Counted from the stretch's first letter, positions 16,998 to 26,077 are shown. The stretch is 64,000 nucleotides of DNA from Rheinheimera sp. MM224 (GCF_947090785.1 NZ_OX352320.1:3089001-3153000); one strand, 5' to 3'. The notes: a model not told the origin generated them from the sequence alone. Program-made: numbers and translations.

Positions 16998-18263
16998 ATG
17001 TCCGAGCTGGTCAGTTGGTCCCGTATAAAAAATTTACCCGGCCCGGCTTGGGTATTGTTGCTGGGCAACTTTTTTGTCCGTGGCAGCTATTTTATGGTCT
17101 GGCCTTTTATCTCTGTATTGCTCTACCAAAAGTTTAAGCTCAGTGCGACCGAAATAGGCCTCTGGTTAACCAGTGCAGCTTTGCTTGCGGTAGTGCTTGG
17201 CTTTTATGCAGGTTATTTATCTGACCGCTTTGGCCGTTATCCGTTATTGCTGGCAGCAGCCGTACTGGGCACCTTTGCCTTTAGCTGCTTCGCTTTAGTC
17301 CAAAGCAAAGAAGGTTTTATTTGCTGTATTTTCTTATCTACTTTGCCACGGGCCTTGTGGGATGCGCCCAGCAAAGCCTGGCTGGGTGACTCTTTACCAG
17401 ACCCCAAAGATCGTGAACTGGCGTTGCAAGGCTTGTACTTTATGGTCAATGCCGGAGCGGCTATTGGCCCTTTATTAGGCCTATCCGCCGGTCTGACAGG
17501 TAATCCACTGACCTTTTTTATTACCGCTTTGTCTTATTTTGCTTTAGGTGTAGCCGTATTATTTTTCCGCCAAAAACCTGCACAGTCATTGCAAAGCTAT
17601 AACCCGATGCGGTTTGGCCAAACTCTGTTTTTATTAAAAAAAGACCAACTGTTTTTACTAGTGATTGTGGCCAATATTTTGGTGACTTTTATCTATGCCC
17701 ACTGCGACTCCAGCCTTATTCAATACCTGACAAGAGCAGAAGTTCCAGAATTGGTGGCACTGATATCAGCGATGATTATTCTGAACTCGACCGTGATAGT
17801 GTTATTCCAGTTCCCATTGCTGCGTCTGATGGCAAGCTGGCCTGTGGTATCCCGTATTTATGTTGGGTTGTTGTTACTGGCGGTATCACAACTTGGTTTT
17901 GCGCTGAATCCACCAGAATGGTTTTGGGGCTGGATAGCGGCCGTATTTGTATTAAGTCTTGGCGAAGCTATTTTATTTGCCAATATGAATGTGCATTTGG
18001 ATCAATTGGCTCCAGCCTCTTTACGTGGCAGCTACTTTGGCGCCGCCAGCTTGTATGCCATAGGCTATTCGTTGTCACCCGTATTAGGGGGCGTGATCTT
18101 AGACTTATGGGGAGGCCCCGCACTTTTTGCCATAAGTTTTAGCTTATGTCTGGCGGTATTTATCAGCTATCAATACAGCAACAAGCTTAAACGACCCGAC
18201 TTTATTCAGCTCGAGCAGGAATGGCAAGACCAGGCAAAACAAGGGACAGTCGCGGGTTCATAG
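16998..18263 (+). CDS. Major facilitator superfamily transporter
   Basis: A 421-residue inner-membrane protein with twelve hydrophobic helices. The MFS loop 2-3 motif is seen as GYLSDRFGRYPLLLAAA and the central loop separates two six-helix halves. The second part of the family signature (PRALWDAPSKAWLGD) resembles MdtH-like drug exporters. The substrate cannot be assigned. The ATG at 16998 is preceded by GGGAG; a TTG at 16983 would add five residues. Upstream, a 13-base phrase (TTTTTAAGCAACT) is directly repeated. Confidence 0.85.
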   Translation: MSELVSWSRIKNLPGPAWVLLLGNFFVRGSYFMVWPFISVLLYQKFKLSATEIGLWLTSAALLAVVLGFYAGYLSDRFGRYPLLLAAAVLGTFAFSCFALVQSKEGFICCIFLSTLPRALWDAPSKAWLGDSLPDPKDRELALQGLYFMVNAGAAIGPLLGLSAGLTGNPLTFFITALSYFALGVAVLFFRQKPAQSLQSYNPMRFGQTLFLLKKDQLFLLVIVANILVTFIYAHCDSSLIQYLTRAEVPELVALISAMIILNSTVIVLFQFPLLRLMASWPVVSRIYVGLLLLAVSQLGFALNPPEWFWGWIAAVFVLSLGEAILFANMNVHLDQLAPASLRGSYFGAASLYAIGYSLSPVLGGVILDLWGGPALFAISFSLCLAVFISYQYSNKLKRPDFIQLEQEWQDQAKQGTVAGS

Positions 18264-18314
18264 TTATCCCTTGTTCCGCCTGAGCACTAACAGATAAGCA
18301 TCGTGCTTTTAAAA

Positions 18315-18503
18315 TCAGTTGTAACCCAGTTCAGCACAATGATCGGTTGTAGGATCAAAGCGTTTTGCTTTGACTGGTTCACAGTCATCGTCACGCCAGA
18401 TTAAGCTCAGCGCCCTGCGTTCTTGCTGGGTTAAATCGTCGTTTCTGTTACTGGCGCTGTATCCAAAGGGTTGCGCACTTTGCTGTTGTTTGATTGCACT
18501 CAT
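18315..18503 (-). CDS. Small hypothetical protein (62 residues)
   Basis: A short hydrophilic protein beginning MSAIKQQQSAQPFGYSAS and ending in an acidic, charged tail (WRDDDCEPVKAKRF, then DHCAELGYN). It has two cysteines and no membrane span. AGGAGT stands seven bases before the ATG, a strong ribosome site that fixes this start rather than a longer in-frame one at 18659. I do not recognise the family. It lies alone, convergent with the MFS gene. Confidence 0.6.
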   Translation of the reverse strand: MSAIKQQQSAQPFGYSASNRNDDLTQQERRALSLIWRDDDCEPVKAKRFDPTTDHCAELGYN

Positions 18504-18723
18504 AAGATGCACTCCTGTCTTCTTTTGGTTGACACTGCCGGGTAAGATTCGGACTTCCCAACAGCAGGCGAATTTGAAGCTTAACCCGCTAAATATGAGC
18601 GCTAGCTGAACTGAGTGCTTATTTTTCAACCAACCAGCATTAGTCTGATCTCCACCCAAAATGCTTTTAAGCAGCAGTAAGCTGCCATTCAGTTAATAAA
18701 GTTAAACTGCCGCCTTTACGTCG

Positions 18724-18738
18724 CCGGATAACATCCGG
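18724..18738 (+). other. Small hairpin in the 5' leader of the outer-membrane protein gene
   Basis: CCGGAT-AAC-ATCCGG, a perfect 6-bp stem with a three-base loop, 28 bases before the ATG at 18767. It would lie in the leader RNA, if transcribed, and leaves the GAGGGA ribosome site free. It may be an mRNA stabiliser or a protein-binding palindrome. Confidence 0.35.
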
Positions 18739-18766
18739 TGTAGGTTTTAAAAGAGGGATCACAACA

Positions 18767-19195
18767 ATGAAAATTAAATTAACTCTGGCCATATTCGTAT
18801 TGGCAAGCACAGTGGCAACAAGCTTTGCTCAAGCAGGTGAATTTGTCCCAGCCGCAGGTTTTGGTTCTCAGTACGGCGATTTAGGCGGTAAGTTTATGTA
18901 CCGTGAAGATAATATGGCCGTTTATGTCGGGGCTGGTGTAGGTGGTGCTGCTATAGGTTTTCATGTAGCACCATCGGCAAGAAGCCAGCATGTATTTGGT
19001 GCTCAGTATGCGTCTGCATCCGATGTATTTGATGGTGATGGCTTAATTTTGGCGACTTACGATTATCACTTTAGCGGTTTTAGTGGCCGTGGCTGGACTT
19101 TAGGCGGTGGTTTAGGCACTGCCGATTACGATGGTGGCCGTCGTGATGGCGAAAGTAAAACTGTTGCGGTCTTTAACGCCGGTTATAAATTCTGA
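18767..19195 (+). CDS. Small glycine-rich outer-membrane-type protein
   Basis: A 142-residue precursor with a clean signal peptide (MKIKLTLAIFVLASTVATS, cleaved near AQAG). The mature part is alternating, glycine- and tyrosine-rich (YVGAGVGGAAIGFHV, GRGWTLGGGLGTADYDGG). It ends in phenylalanine (NAGYKF), the usual C-terminal signal for outer-membrane beta-barrel assembly. About six to eight short strands can be drawn. No specific family is recognised. GAGGGA precedes the ATG and a strong terminator follows, so it is a single-gene unit. Confidence 0.65.
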   Translation: MKIKLTLAIFVLASTVATSFAQAGEFVPAAGFGSQYGDLGGKFMYREDNMAVYVGAGVGGAAIGFHVAPSARSQHVFGAQYASASDVFDGDGLILATYDYHFSGFSGRGWTLGGGLGTADYDGGRRDGESKTVAVFNAGYKF

Positions 19196-19241
19196 TTTCT
19201 TGTTCGACTAGCACACTCGTCACACAAGTTTAATTCAGATC

Positions 19242-19270
19242 AAAGGCAGCCATTTGGCTGCCTTTCTTTA
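19242..19270. terminator. Terminator shared by convergent genes
   Basis: A 10-bp perfect stem AAAGGCAGCC / GGCTGCCTTT with an ATTT loop followed by CTTTAT. It lies between the beta-barrel gene and the DUF1080 gene and can serve both strands. Confidence 0.85.
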
Positions 19271-19275
19271 TACCA

Positions 19276-20148
19276 CTATAAAAACAACCTGGTGTATTCA
19301 GCAGGCATCTGCTGCAAAGCTTTGATTTTCACATCTTTATAAAAGACTTCAGCCGCTTCACTTTGCAGCTGAATTTTACCTTCTATCAAAGGCTTGGTTT
19401 GCCCCTCGGGCGTCACATAGCGGGAGTTCTTAAGCACCATCACCACATGACCGTTGACTATATGCAGGCTCTGGCCTTCAAAGCTAATGAGCTCTACTGT
19501 ATTCCACTGTCCTGCTGGTTTTTCATGATTGTCTTTACGCAGCACAAATCCCTGCAGCTCTTCCCCTTTGCCTACCTTGAGAAATGGCTGAGTTTCATCA
19601 GCTACAGCATTCATAATTGACTCAGGCATAAAAGCTCGGATATCAATAGCCGAACCTGCTTGTTGCCAGTAGTCGCCGTTATGACCTTCCATGATCTGGA
19701 ATTCCTGCGACATCATCCAGGAGCGGAAATACTCCTGACCATGTTCGCCAATAGCGTGATACAAAATGCCGCTGTCTTTGAGTTTATTCAGCCGAGGTGG
19801 CCACTTTTTATCGCCCCAGCGAAATTGCAATTTTAAGTGGTAGTTTTTGTAGGAATTTTTACTGGTGACAGCACCATAGATTTCACCGCTGACCCGAAGT
19901 ACAGCTTCGTTGTTTTCTTGCTGCATCGTAAAAACTTTGTATTTGTCATTGCCTGTATTTAGGCCAATTGGCGCTATCGGCTTACCCTGTTCGTCTTTTG
20001 GCACTGAACCATCATAAGACTCTTTATGTTTATAACTTAAGTAGGTATCCCACTGACTCAGATTTTTATCCAGCAGAGGCTGCCAGTCGGCTGCCAGCGC
20101 TGAATAACTACAAAAGGCGATAGAAAAACACAGCAGTTTAAGTTTCAT
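19276..20148 (-). CDS. Secreted DUF1080 glycoside-hydrolase-like protein
   Basis: A 290-residue exported protein of the 3-keto-disaccharide hydrolase (DUF1080) family, a concanavalin-like beta-sandwich. A signal peptide (MKLKLLCFSIAFCSYSALA) is followed by WQPLLDKNLSQWDTY, YHLKLQFRWGDKKWPP, DSGILYHAIGEHG and SQEFQIMEGHNGDYW, the typical family phrases. Members cleave 3-keto-glycosides or bind glycans; no dehydrogenase partner is nearby. A TGTAA/TTACA dyad 54-68 bases upstream suggests LacI-type sugar control. Confidence 0.85.
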   Translation of the reverse strand: MKLKLLCFSIAFCSYSALAADWQPLLDKNLSQWDTYLSYKHKESYDGSVPKDEQGKPIAPIGLNTGNDKYKVFTMQQENNEAVLRVSGEIYGAVTSKNSYKNYHLKLQFRWGDKKWPPRLNKLKDSGILYHAIGEHGQEYFRSWMMSQEFQIMEGHNGDYWQQAGSAIDIRAFMPESIMNAVADETQPFLKVGKGEELQGFVLRKDNHEKPAGQWNTVELISFEGQSLHIVNGHVVMVLKNSRYVTPEGQTKPLIEGKIQLQSEAAEVFYKDVKIKALQQMPAEYTRLFL

Positions 20149-20201
20149 TGCTTTTATCCAATAATGAATGATTTCAATTGGATACCAGTTTAAATCAGAA
20201 T

Positions 20202-20216
20202 TGTAAAGCGCTTACA
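20202..20216. promoter_or_regulatory. LacI-type operator upstream of the DUF1080 gene
   Basis: TGTAAAGCGCTTACA: TGTAA and TTACA arms around an AGCGC centre, the form used by many LacI-family sugar repressors. It lies 54-68 bases before the DUF1080 start. The cognate regulator is not in the window. Confidence 0.55.
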
Positions 20217-20280
20217 TTGGAATGTAGGAGTAAAGCATATTACGTTTTTTCGTAACCTGCTCTCTCCCCCATTTTGAGTT

Positions 20281-20408
20281 TATACCCAAGTAACTTGGAA
20301 TTGCAGGGAGGCGACAAGAGCGTGAGACACCAGGAGCATAGTTTACCTATGTGACTGGGGCGAGAGCACGCTGCCAACAAAGCTGCATCTTCAAGTACGA
20401 CGGGTATA
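20281..20408. repeat. ERIC-like intergenic repeat unit (copy B)
   Basis: 128 bp with inverted ends TATACCC ... GGGTATA. The centre, read on the minus strand, is CCCCAGTCACATAGG then CTATGCTCCTGG, again the ERIC core. It abuts the stop codon of the tricorn-like protease gene with no spacer, so it would form part of that mRNA's 3' end. Confidence 0.87.
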
Positions 20409-23400
20409 TTACCAGTTCAGCCTTTGTGCGTCTTTGGCTATCCCAGGTTTTAAAGGTTCGGCTTTCAGTTGTGGCACTGCTTTTTCCTGCAGCTGTTTTT
20501 GCAACAGGCTGATGGCATAAGATAACTGTGCGTCCTGACCGCTAAAACTGGCGTATGGCAGATTATCGACCAGCACGTCCGGACTGACTCCACGGCCTTC
20601 GATGATCCAGCGCCCTTCTTTATCAAACTGTGCGGTTTCAGCCACACGAGCCACGCCCATATCAGCTAATAAATTACGACCAGATAACCAGACTCCGGCA
20701 CCAGCGGTTTGCTGTCCTACAACTGGGCCTAAACCTAAGCTTTTCACACCAGCAGCAAAGGTTTCGCCATCTGAATAAGTCAGTGGGTCGGTCAATACCA
20801 CCAACTGGCCACGGAAGCTTTGCTGCATATTGCCATAAGCTTTGCCCTGAGTGGGTTGCCAGAAGGCCCAAACCCGGCGTAACAGTTTTTCAATCACCCA
20901 GCTGTCGATATTGCCGCCTCTGTTACGGCGAACATCAATAATCAAACCGGGTTTATCTACGTTGGCATAGAACTCACGGGCAAAGTTGCTGATGTCATTT
21001 GGCGTCATGGCATACAAATGCAAGTAGCCCAGTTGTTGTTTGCCCTGCATCTCTACCTGATGCTTTTTCTGCTGCACCCAGTGCTGATATCTTAACGATT
21101 GCTCTTGCTGCGGACTAACAGGCACAACCACTTTTTTAAAGGCTTTGCCATCCCGTTCTAACTGTAACAGCACTTGCTGGCCTTGTTGTTGCTGTAAACC
21201 CTGGTGTAAATCCAGTACTGAAGCCACAGCTTTGCCGTTGACCACCAGCAAGATATCGCCCACTTTAAGCTCTGCTCCTGCGCTATTCAGTGGACTGGCT
21301 AAAGAAGGTAAATCCGGGTCTGTCTGATAAATAGTCTGCAACACCAGTTTGCCATTGCGGCTGATAAATTCTCCGCCCAGGCTGGCTGCCTTGCTGCTTT
21401 CACTGGCTTTGGCATAATCGCCACCCCGTACTTGCGAGTGCAATACAGACAACTCGCCAATCAACTGCGCCAGCAAATCATCCAGCTCAAATCTGTCTGT
21501 CACTCTGTCGAGCAACGGCTGATAGCGTCTTTTGGTGCTGCCCCAGTCCACACCACGCATGGCAGGGTCAAATAAAAATTCACGGTGCATCAGCCAGGCG
21601 TCATGGAACATTTGTTGCCATTCAGCTTTGGGTGTCACTGTCAGGCTTATTTTATCAATAGCCCAGGGCTCAGCCTCTTCCCCTTCCGGCGCTTTGGCTG
21701 TGGCAGAACCTAAGAAAAATCTATACTTGCCAGGTTCAGTTTCATACTGCAAATACAGCGACTTGCCATCAGCACTGCTTTGCAAGTGACGAACCTTGCC
21801 AGCAAAACTCAATAACTTTTTATTCTCTGGCTCAATTTTTAATGCCCGTACAGCAGCTGCGTCGCCACTGTATTCAAATTCCTGCAAATACAAGTAATCG
21901 GCTCCGGCCTGCAGCTTTTGATAATTACCAGCTGCCACAGGCACTTGCCATAACTGACCAGGTAAATCACTAAGTGCAGTCGCTTTGCTTTGCCCTTCCA
22001 GGCCAGCTGTCAGTTCAGTTTCGGCAGCAAAAGGAAATTGAGCTGAGCTATCCAGCGCATAGGCAAAGATCTGCGCTCTTTTATCAAAAGCCGGTCCCAT
22101 ATTGCGATCGCCCCATGGGCCACCTGGGGTTGGTTTTAATTCGCGCTCAGACAAAAAATACAACCAGTCACCATCAGGGTGAAATGCCGGGCTAAACGAA
22201 TTGTATTTATCTGTAGTGAGCAATTTGGCTTGTTGCTCTTTCACTGAATACAGGCCAATTTGCTGACGGCCTACGCCATCTTTTTCTGTGGTAAAAGCCA
22301 GCAAGCTGCTGTTTTTATTCCAGCTCAGGTCGCTATAAGGGCTTAAACCAGAACCACTTTTATACACCAGCTGATTACTGCCGCTTTTGACATCCAATAC
22401 CCATAACTGGCCTTGTTTATCATCATGCGCCAGATAACGCCCATCTGGTGATAAGGTTAAATTCCAGCGAAAACCGCGGCCGTCTTTCGTCAGCTGTTTA
22501 CCTTGATCTGAACCATCAGCAGCGTATTGCCAAATTTCAGGCTCGCCGGACTGGTCAGAAATTAAATACACCCATTTACCATCCTGACTGACCACAGCGC
22601 TGCGGGCACGGGCCGTTTCAGGTACCGCCAGTTCGACAATACGTTGAGGAGCACGGGACAATACCTGCACTTTGCTGCGAAGCGTCAAAGCCAGTTTTTC
22701 TTTAGAGAATCCAACGGAGCTGGAGGTTAGGTACTTCAGAGGTTCGCTTAATAAACGCTGACGCTGTTGGGGTGAGTCTGTGACTAAAACAGGGGCTTGA
22801 GTGCTGCTTTGGCCTGAGGCTAAATCCAGTAATTTGATATCAGCGCCTGACTGGTAAATCACTTTACCTTGATCGATTCGGGCAGAGCGCACAGCAAAAT
22901 CCTGCACAGTGCTTAGCTCTTTCAGTTGAGTCGATACAGGATCGTAGGACCATAAATTCGCATTGCCGCCAGCATCACTCACCAACACCAGTTGGCCTTG
23001 CCAGATCATAGGGTTGCGCAAAGATCCCTGATGGTCTGCTAATAAACGTTCTGCTTCAAGCTCTGAACCCAGTTTCCAGCGCCATAACTGACCTTTAGCG
23101 CCGCCCTGATACTGACGGGCATTGTCACCAGTTAACTGCAAACCATAACGGATAAAATAGACATAGCCGTTTTGTTCATCCAGCACAGCTTCCACGGCAT
23201 CCAAAAGCGGTAAAGTTTCAGTGTGTTGAGTTTCCAGATCCAGCAACTTCAGCACCCAGCTGTTCACAGGCCCTGTCATTGCATCAGTGCTGTACAGCAA
23301 TTTGCCGTCCAGACTCCAGCCCTGCAGTTTCACTTTGGCATTTAAGGCTGTTAAACGTTTAGGAGCACCGCCCGCTAAAGCTAAATAATAAATATCCGGG

Positions 23401-23648
23401 GTATCGTCATAAGCCGCCACATAAACCACAGCTTTGCCGTCAGGCGTAAACAATGCCTGAGTTTCCTCAGCAGCATGAGTGGTCAAACGTTTGGCTTCAC
23501 TGCCATTAACGGAGCTTAGCCATAAATCACCTTCGGCAGTAAAGACCAGTTGGTTCTGCTGTATCGAAGGTGAGCGGTAATATGCAGCATCAGCATAACT
23601 GCTGGCAAAAAGAGCAGCAGTCAGACAAGCGACTAAAGTGAGTTTCAT
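20409..23648 (-). CDS. Tricorn-like S41 peptidase with beta-propeller, exported
   Basis: A 1079-residue protein. Signal peptide (MKLTLVACLTAALFASSYA), then repeated PD40/WD40-like blades (SEAKRLTTHAAEETQALF..., SPDGRYLAHDDKQGQLW) forming one or two propellers to about residue 650. A helical tricorn C1 region includes ELSVLHSQVRGGDYA (His near 735). A PDZ domain (about 780-860) is followed by the S41 protease core with its nucleophile serine in TYSDGETFAAG (near 955). Tricorn proteases trim oligopeptides; periplasmic bacterial versions are likely peptide scavengers. Length and domain order are normal. GGGG lies six bases before the ATG. Confidence 0.9.
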   Translation of the reverse strand: MKLTLVACLTAALFASSYADAAYYRSPSIQQNQLVFTAEGDLWLSSVNGSEAKRLTTHAAEETQALFTPDGKAVVYVAAYDDTPDIYYLALAGGAPKRLTALNAKVKLQGWSLDGKLLYSTDAMTGPVNSWVLKLLDLETQHTETLPLLDAVEAVLDEQNGYVYFIRYGLQLTGDNARQYQGGAKGQLWRWKLGSELEAERLLADHQGSLRNPMIWQGQLVLVSDAGGNANLWSYDPVSTQLKELSTVQDFAVRSARIDQGKVIYQSGADIKLLDLASGQSSTQAPVLVTDSPQQRQRLLSEPLKYLTSSSVGFSKEKLALTLRSKVQVLSRAPQRIVELAVPETARARSAVVSQDGKWVYLISDQSGEPEIWQYAADGSDQGKQLTKDGRGFRWNLTLSPDGRYLAHDDKQGQLWVLDVKSGSNQLVYKSGSGLSPYSDLSWNKNSSLLAFTTEKDGVGRQQIGLYSVKEQQAKLLTTDKYNSFSPAFHPDGDWLYFLSERELKPTPGGPWGDRNMGPAFDKRAQIFAYALDSSAQFPFAAETELTAGLEGQSKATALSDLPGQLWQVPVAAGNYQKLQAGADYLYLQEFEYSGDAAAVRALKIEPENKKLLSFAGKVRHLQSSADGKSLYLQYETEPGKYRFFLGSATAKAPEGEEAEPWAIDKISLTVTPKAEWQQMFHDAWLMHREFLFDPAMRGVDWGSTKRRYQPLLDRVTDRFELDDLLAQLIGELSVLHSQVRGGDYAKASESSKAASLGGEFISRNGKLVLQTIYQTDPDLPSLASPLNSAGAELKVGDILLVVNGKAVASVLDLHQGLQQQQGQQVLLQLERDGKAFKKVVVPVSPQQEQSLRYQHWVQQKKHQVEMQGKQQLGYLHLYAMTPNDISNFAREFYANVDKPGLIIDVRRNRGGNIDSWVIEKLLRRVWAFWQPTQGKAYGNMQQSFRGQLVVLTDPLTYSDGETFAAGVKSLGLGPVVGQQTAGAGVWLSGRNLLADMGVARVAETAQFDKEGRWIIEGRGVSPDVLVDNLPYASFSGQDAQLSYAISLLQKQLQEKAVPQLKAEPLKPGIAKDAQRLNW

Positions 23649-23760
23649 GGTAGCCCCGGATGTTTTTTCTTTTACTATCGTTTTTATCTGTTTTTACATT
23701 AACAGCTTCAACAAAGAAAAACAGAGGGTACCGCCTCAGAAATCAGGCGGTTAGTCCCAC

Positions 23761-24837
23761 TCAAACACTAAATTTTTGCACTGCGCCGAGCGTGCGCTGG
23801 ATATCTGAGGCACTGATATCCAAATGGGTCACCCAACGCACTCTTTGGTAGTACTGATCAGCTTTATTGTAATTACTGCTGGTCAATTTAATGCCCTGCT
23901 CCGAGAGATAAGCCAGTAAAGGCCCGGCCACTTCTACAGCTATATCGGTAAATAAAATATTGGTATTGACGGATACCAGCTCCAACTTGCCTTTGAGCAG
24001 CGGATGTTCGGCTGCTATACGCTGTAAGCCTTCTGCCAATTGCTGTGCATGCTGATGATCCTCTGCCAGGCGCTCTATATTATTTTGCAGTGCATATAAA
24101 CCAGCAGCAGCCAGCACTCCAGCCTGACGCATGCCGCCACCCAACATTTTACGCAACCGTCTTGCCTGCAGAATAAAAGCATGGCTACCCAGCAGTAAAG
24201 AGCCCACCGGAGCACCTAAACCTTTGGATAAACACAAAGACACTGAATCAAAACCAGCGCAGAGTTGTCTGGCTTTTTGAATTGGATTTGAACCATCAGC
24301 TGTCGCTAGAGCCACAGCCGCATTCATCAGTCTGGCACCATCAATATGACAATTTAACCCCAGCTCTTTCGCCAAAGCCGCCACAGAGTTCATATAAGAC
24401 AAGGGCAGTACTTTTCCACCTGTAGTGTTTTCCATCACAATCAATTTAGTGCGGGCAAAATGTGGATCGTCCGGTTTTACCGCGGCTCGAATATGCTCAA
24501 GCGCCAAAGTACCGTCTGGCTGGTGTTCAATAGGTTGTGGCTGAATAGAACCTAACACCGCCATACCACCGCCTTCCCAGCGATAGGTATGCCACTGCTG
24601 CCCTACTATGGCTTCATCACCCCGCTGACAATGCGCCATCAGTGCTATTAAGTTGGTTTGAGTGCCGCTGGGCGCAAATAACGCGGCTTCAAAACCTAAA
24701 AGTTCTGCGGCATAACGCTGTAACTCATTGACCGTCGGGTCGTCCTGGAATACATCGTCTCCCAAAGGCGCTGCCAGCATAGCGGCTTTCATTGCTGCTG
24801 TAGGTTGGGTGACTGTGTCACTGCGAAAATCTGTCAT
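23761..24837 (-). CDS. ltaE: Low-specificity L-threonine aldolase
   Basis: A 358-residue PLP enzyme that splits L-threonine or L-allo-threonine into glycine and acetaldehyde. The N-terminal DFRSDTVTQPTAAM, the cofactor-stacking histidine region (GQQWHTYRWEGGG), HIDGARLMNAAV and the PLP lysine in SLCLSKGLGAPVGS are intact, as is LGGGMRQAGVLAAAGLYAL. GGAG lies eight bases before the ATG. It follows no obvious partner. A short hairpin just after the stop may end transcription. Confidence 0.95.
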   Translation of the reverse strand: MTDFRSDTVTQPTAAMKAAMLAAPLGDDVFQDDPTVNELQRYAAELLGFEAALFAPSGTQTNLIALMAHCQRGDEAIVGQQWHTYRWEGGGMAVLGSIQPQPIEHQPDGTLALEHIRAAVKPDDPHFARTKLIVMENTTGGKVLPLSYMNSVAALAKELGLNCHIDGARLMNAAVALATADGSNPIQKARQLCAGFDSVSLCLSKGLGAPVGSLLLGSHAFILQARRLRKMLGGGMRQAGVLAAAGLYALQNNIERLAEDHQHAQQLAEGLQRIAAEHPLLKGKLELVSVNTNILFTDIAVEVAGPLLAYLSEQGIKLTSSNYNKADQYYQRVRWVTHLDISASDIQRTLGAVQKFSV

Positions 24838-24965
24838 CGATAATCTCCATTGAAGTTAACCTCATCAGAGCGCAGAAGCGAATTCTGTTCAAGTACAAAA
24901 CGACAGTTTGAATAAGAACTGCGAGATAAAAACACAGTGAGGTCACTCAAAAAGCAGCCGCAACA

Positions 24966-24990
24966 AAAAGCCCGGTAAAAACCGGGCTCT
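24966..24990 (-). terminator. Rho-independent terminator of the repeat-lipoprotein gene
   Basis: Read on the minus strand: AGCCCGGT, TTTT loop, ACCGGGCT, then TTTTTG. It lies about 30 bases beyond the lipoprotein stop. Confidence 0.85.
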
Positions 24991-25019
24991 GTACTAACAA
25001 ATGGCGTCAGACTCTGACT

Positions 25020-25367
25020 TTATTCTACTGCCTGTTCACGGTGAATAGGTGATAAACCTCTGGCGCGATAATCTACAGCATCGTCCAGTTCAAAACCTGT
25101 AGCGACCCAGTTTTTAGCTTCTTCAGCGCTAAATTTCTGTGCTGACCACTCTGTCGCAGACTCCAGGTTAAAACCCGCGATTTTCCAAAGGCCTGCGGCT
25201 TCTGAATTAAAACCACTGGCTTTCCACTGCTGAGCGACTTCTGCTGTAAAACCACTGGCTTGCCAGCTTTGTATTTCGGTCTGGGTCATATTGCTCCAGT
25301 CATCCGGCACAGAGCTACAACCTGCCAGCGCAAAACCTAACACAGCCACTAACAACAACTTCTTCAT
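25020..25367 (-). CDS. Lipoprotein with tandem WxAxGF repeats
   Basis: A 115-residue lipoprotein. The signal MKKLLLVAVLGFALAGCSS carries a lipobox ending at Cys17. The rest is about six imperfect repeats of 13-14 residues of the form W-x-A-x-G-F-x4-A-x2-W (WQASGFTAEVAQQ, WKASGFNSEAAGL, WKIAGFNLESATE, WSAQKFSAEEAKN, WVATGFELDDAVD, YRARGLSPI). Each would form a short helix with an aromatic at either end. The family is unknown to me. GGGGA precedes the ATG at 25367; a longer frame from 25397 is unlikely. Its own terminator follows. Confidence 0.8.
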   Translation of the reverse strand: MKKLLLVAVLGFALAGCSSVPDDWSNMTQTEIQSWQASGFTAEVAQQWKASGFNSEAAGLWKIAGFNLESATEWSAQKFSAEEAKNWVATGFELDDAVDYRARGLSPIHREQAVE

Positions 25368-25480
25368 GCCATTTCCCCTTGTATCCGCGACTACCACAAT
25401 TGAGCCCGCAACTGCCCCTGTAAAAGCGCCACATAGTAATGCATGACCAAAGTTTTGCCCAGTAGATCAGGGCCTGAAAT

Positions 25481-26077
25481 TTAAAGCGCCAGCTTCAATG
25501 CAATACCAGATAAGACCAAGGCCACCAAACCATCAAACAGCCGCCAGCGCAGCGGCGAGCTCAGCCAGACCTTAAGTTTCGGGGCTAAGCCAGTTAAAGC
25601 ACTAAACCAGCAAAAAGAGGCCAGACAAGCCCCTACAGTAAACCAGAAAGGTTGCGTCTGCACAGAACCAACACTGCCAATCAGTATCACAGTATCGAGA
25701 TAAACATGAGGGTTTAATAAAGTAATAGCCAAAGCAGTCAGCGCAGTTTTTTGCCAGCTTTGTACCTGCACTGCAGAGCTTGAGTGCAAAGCAGCTTGCC
25801 CACGCCATGCCCGTTGTGCAGCACCAAAGGCCAACCACAGCAACATCGCCACTCCGGCCCAGGTCAATACTGGCACCAGCGGCGGTAGCCACAGTTGAAT
25901 AAGCTGCACACTGTAGACTCCAGTCACAATTAAAGCCGCATCACATAAAATACAGACCAGAGCTATCACCAGCCTGTTCGCGCCCGCCATACTTTGGCTG
26001 AGTACCCAGATATTCTGTGCGCCAATTGCCACTATTAAACTTAAACCCACGGTAAAACCGGTAAAAAACGACAACAT
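25481..26077 (-). CDS. argO: Arginine/lysine exporter of the LysE family
   Basis: A 198-residue inner-membrane protein with six hydrophobic helices. The N-terminal FTGFTVGLSLIVAIGAQNIWVL and the LLNPHVYLDTVILIGSVG motif define the LysE/ArgO family that exports basic amino acids. It is divergent from argP, whose product activates argO in E. coli in response to arginine or its analogues. The arrangement supports the symbol. The 93-base gap between them must contain both promoters. Confidence 0.9.
   Translation of the reverse strand: MLSFFTGFTVGLSLIVAIGAQNIWVLSQSMAGANRLVIALVCILCDAALIVTGVYSVQLIQLWLPPLVPVLTWAGVAMLLWLAFGAAQRAWRGQAALHSSSAVQVQSWQKTALTALAITLLNPHVYLDTVILIGSVGSVQTQPFWFTVGACLASFCWFSALTGLAPKLKVWLSSPLRWRLFDGLVALVLSGIALKLAL

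Noticed and set aside
23730..23753. Hairpin ACCGCCT...AGGCGGT after ltaE as a terminator
   Set aside because: Eight-base loop and no T-run on the minus strand; too weak to call.
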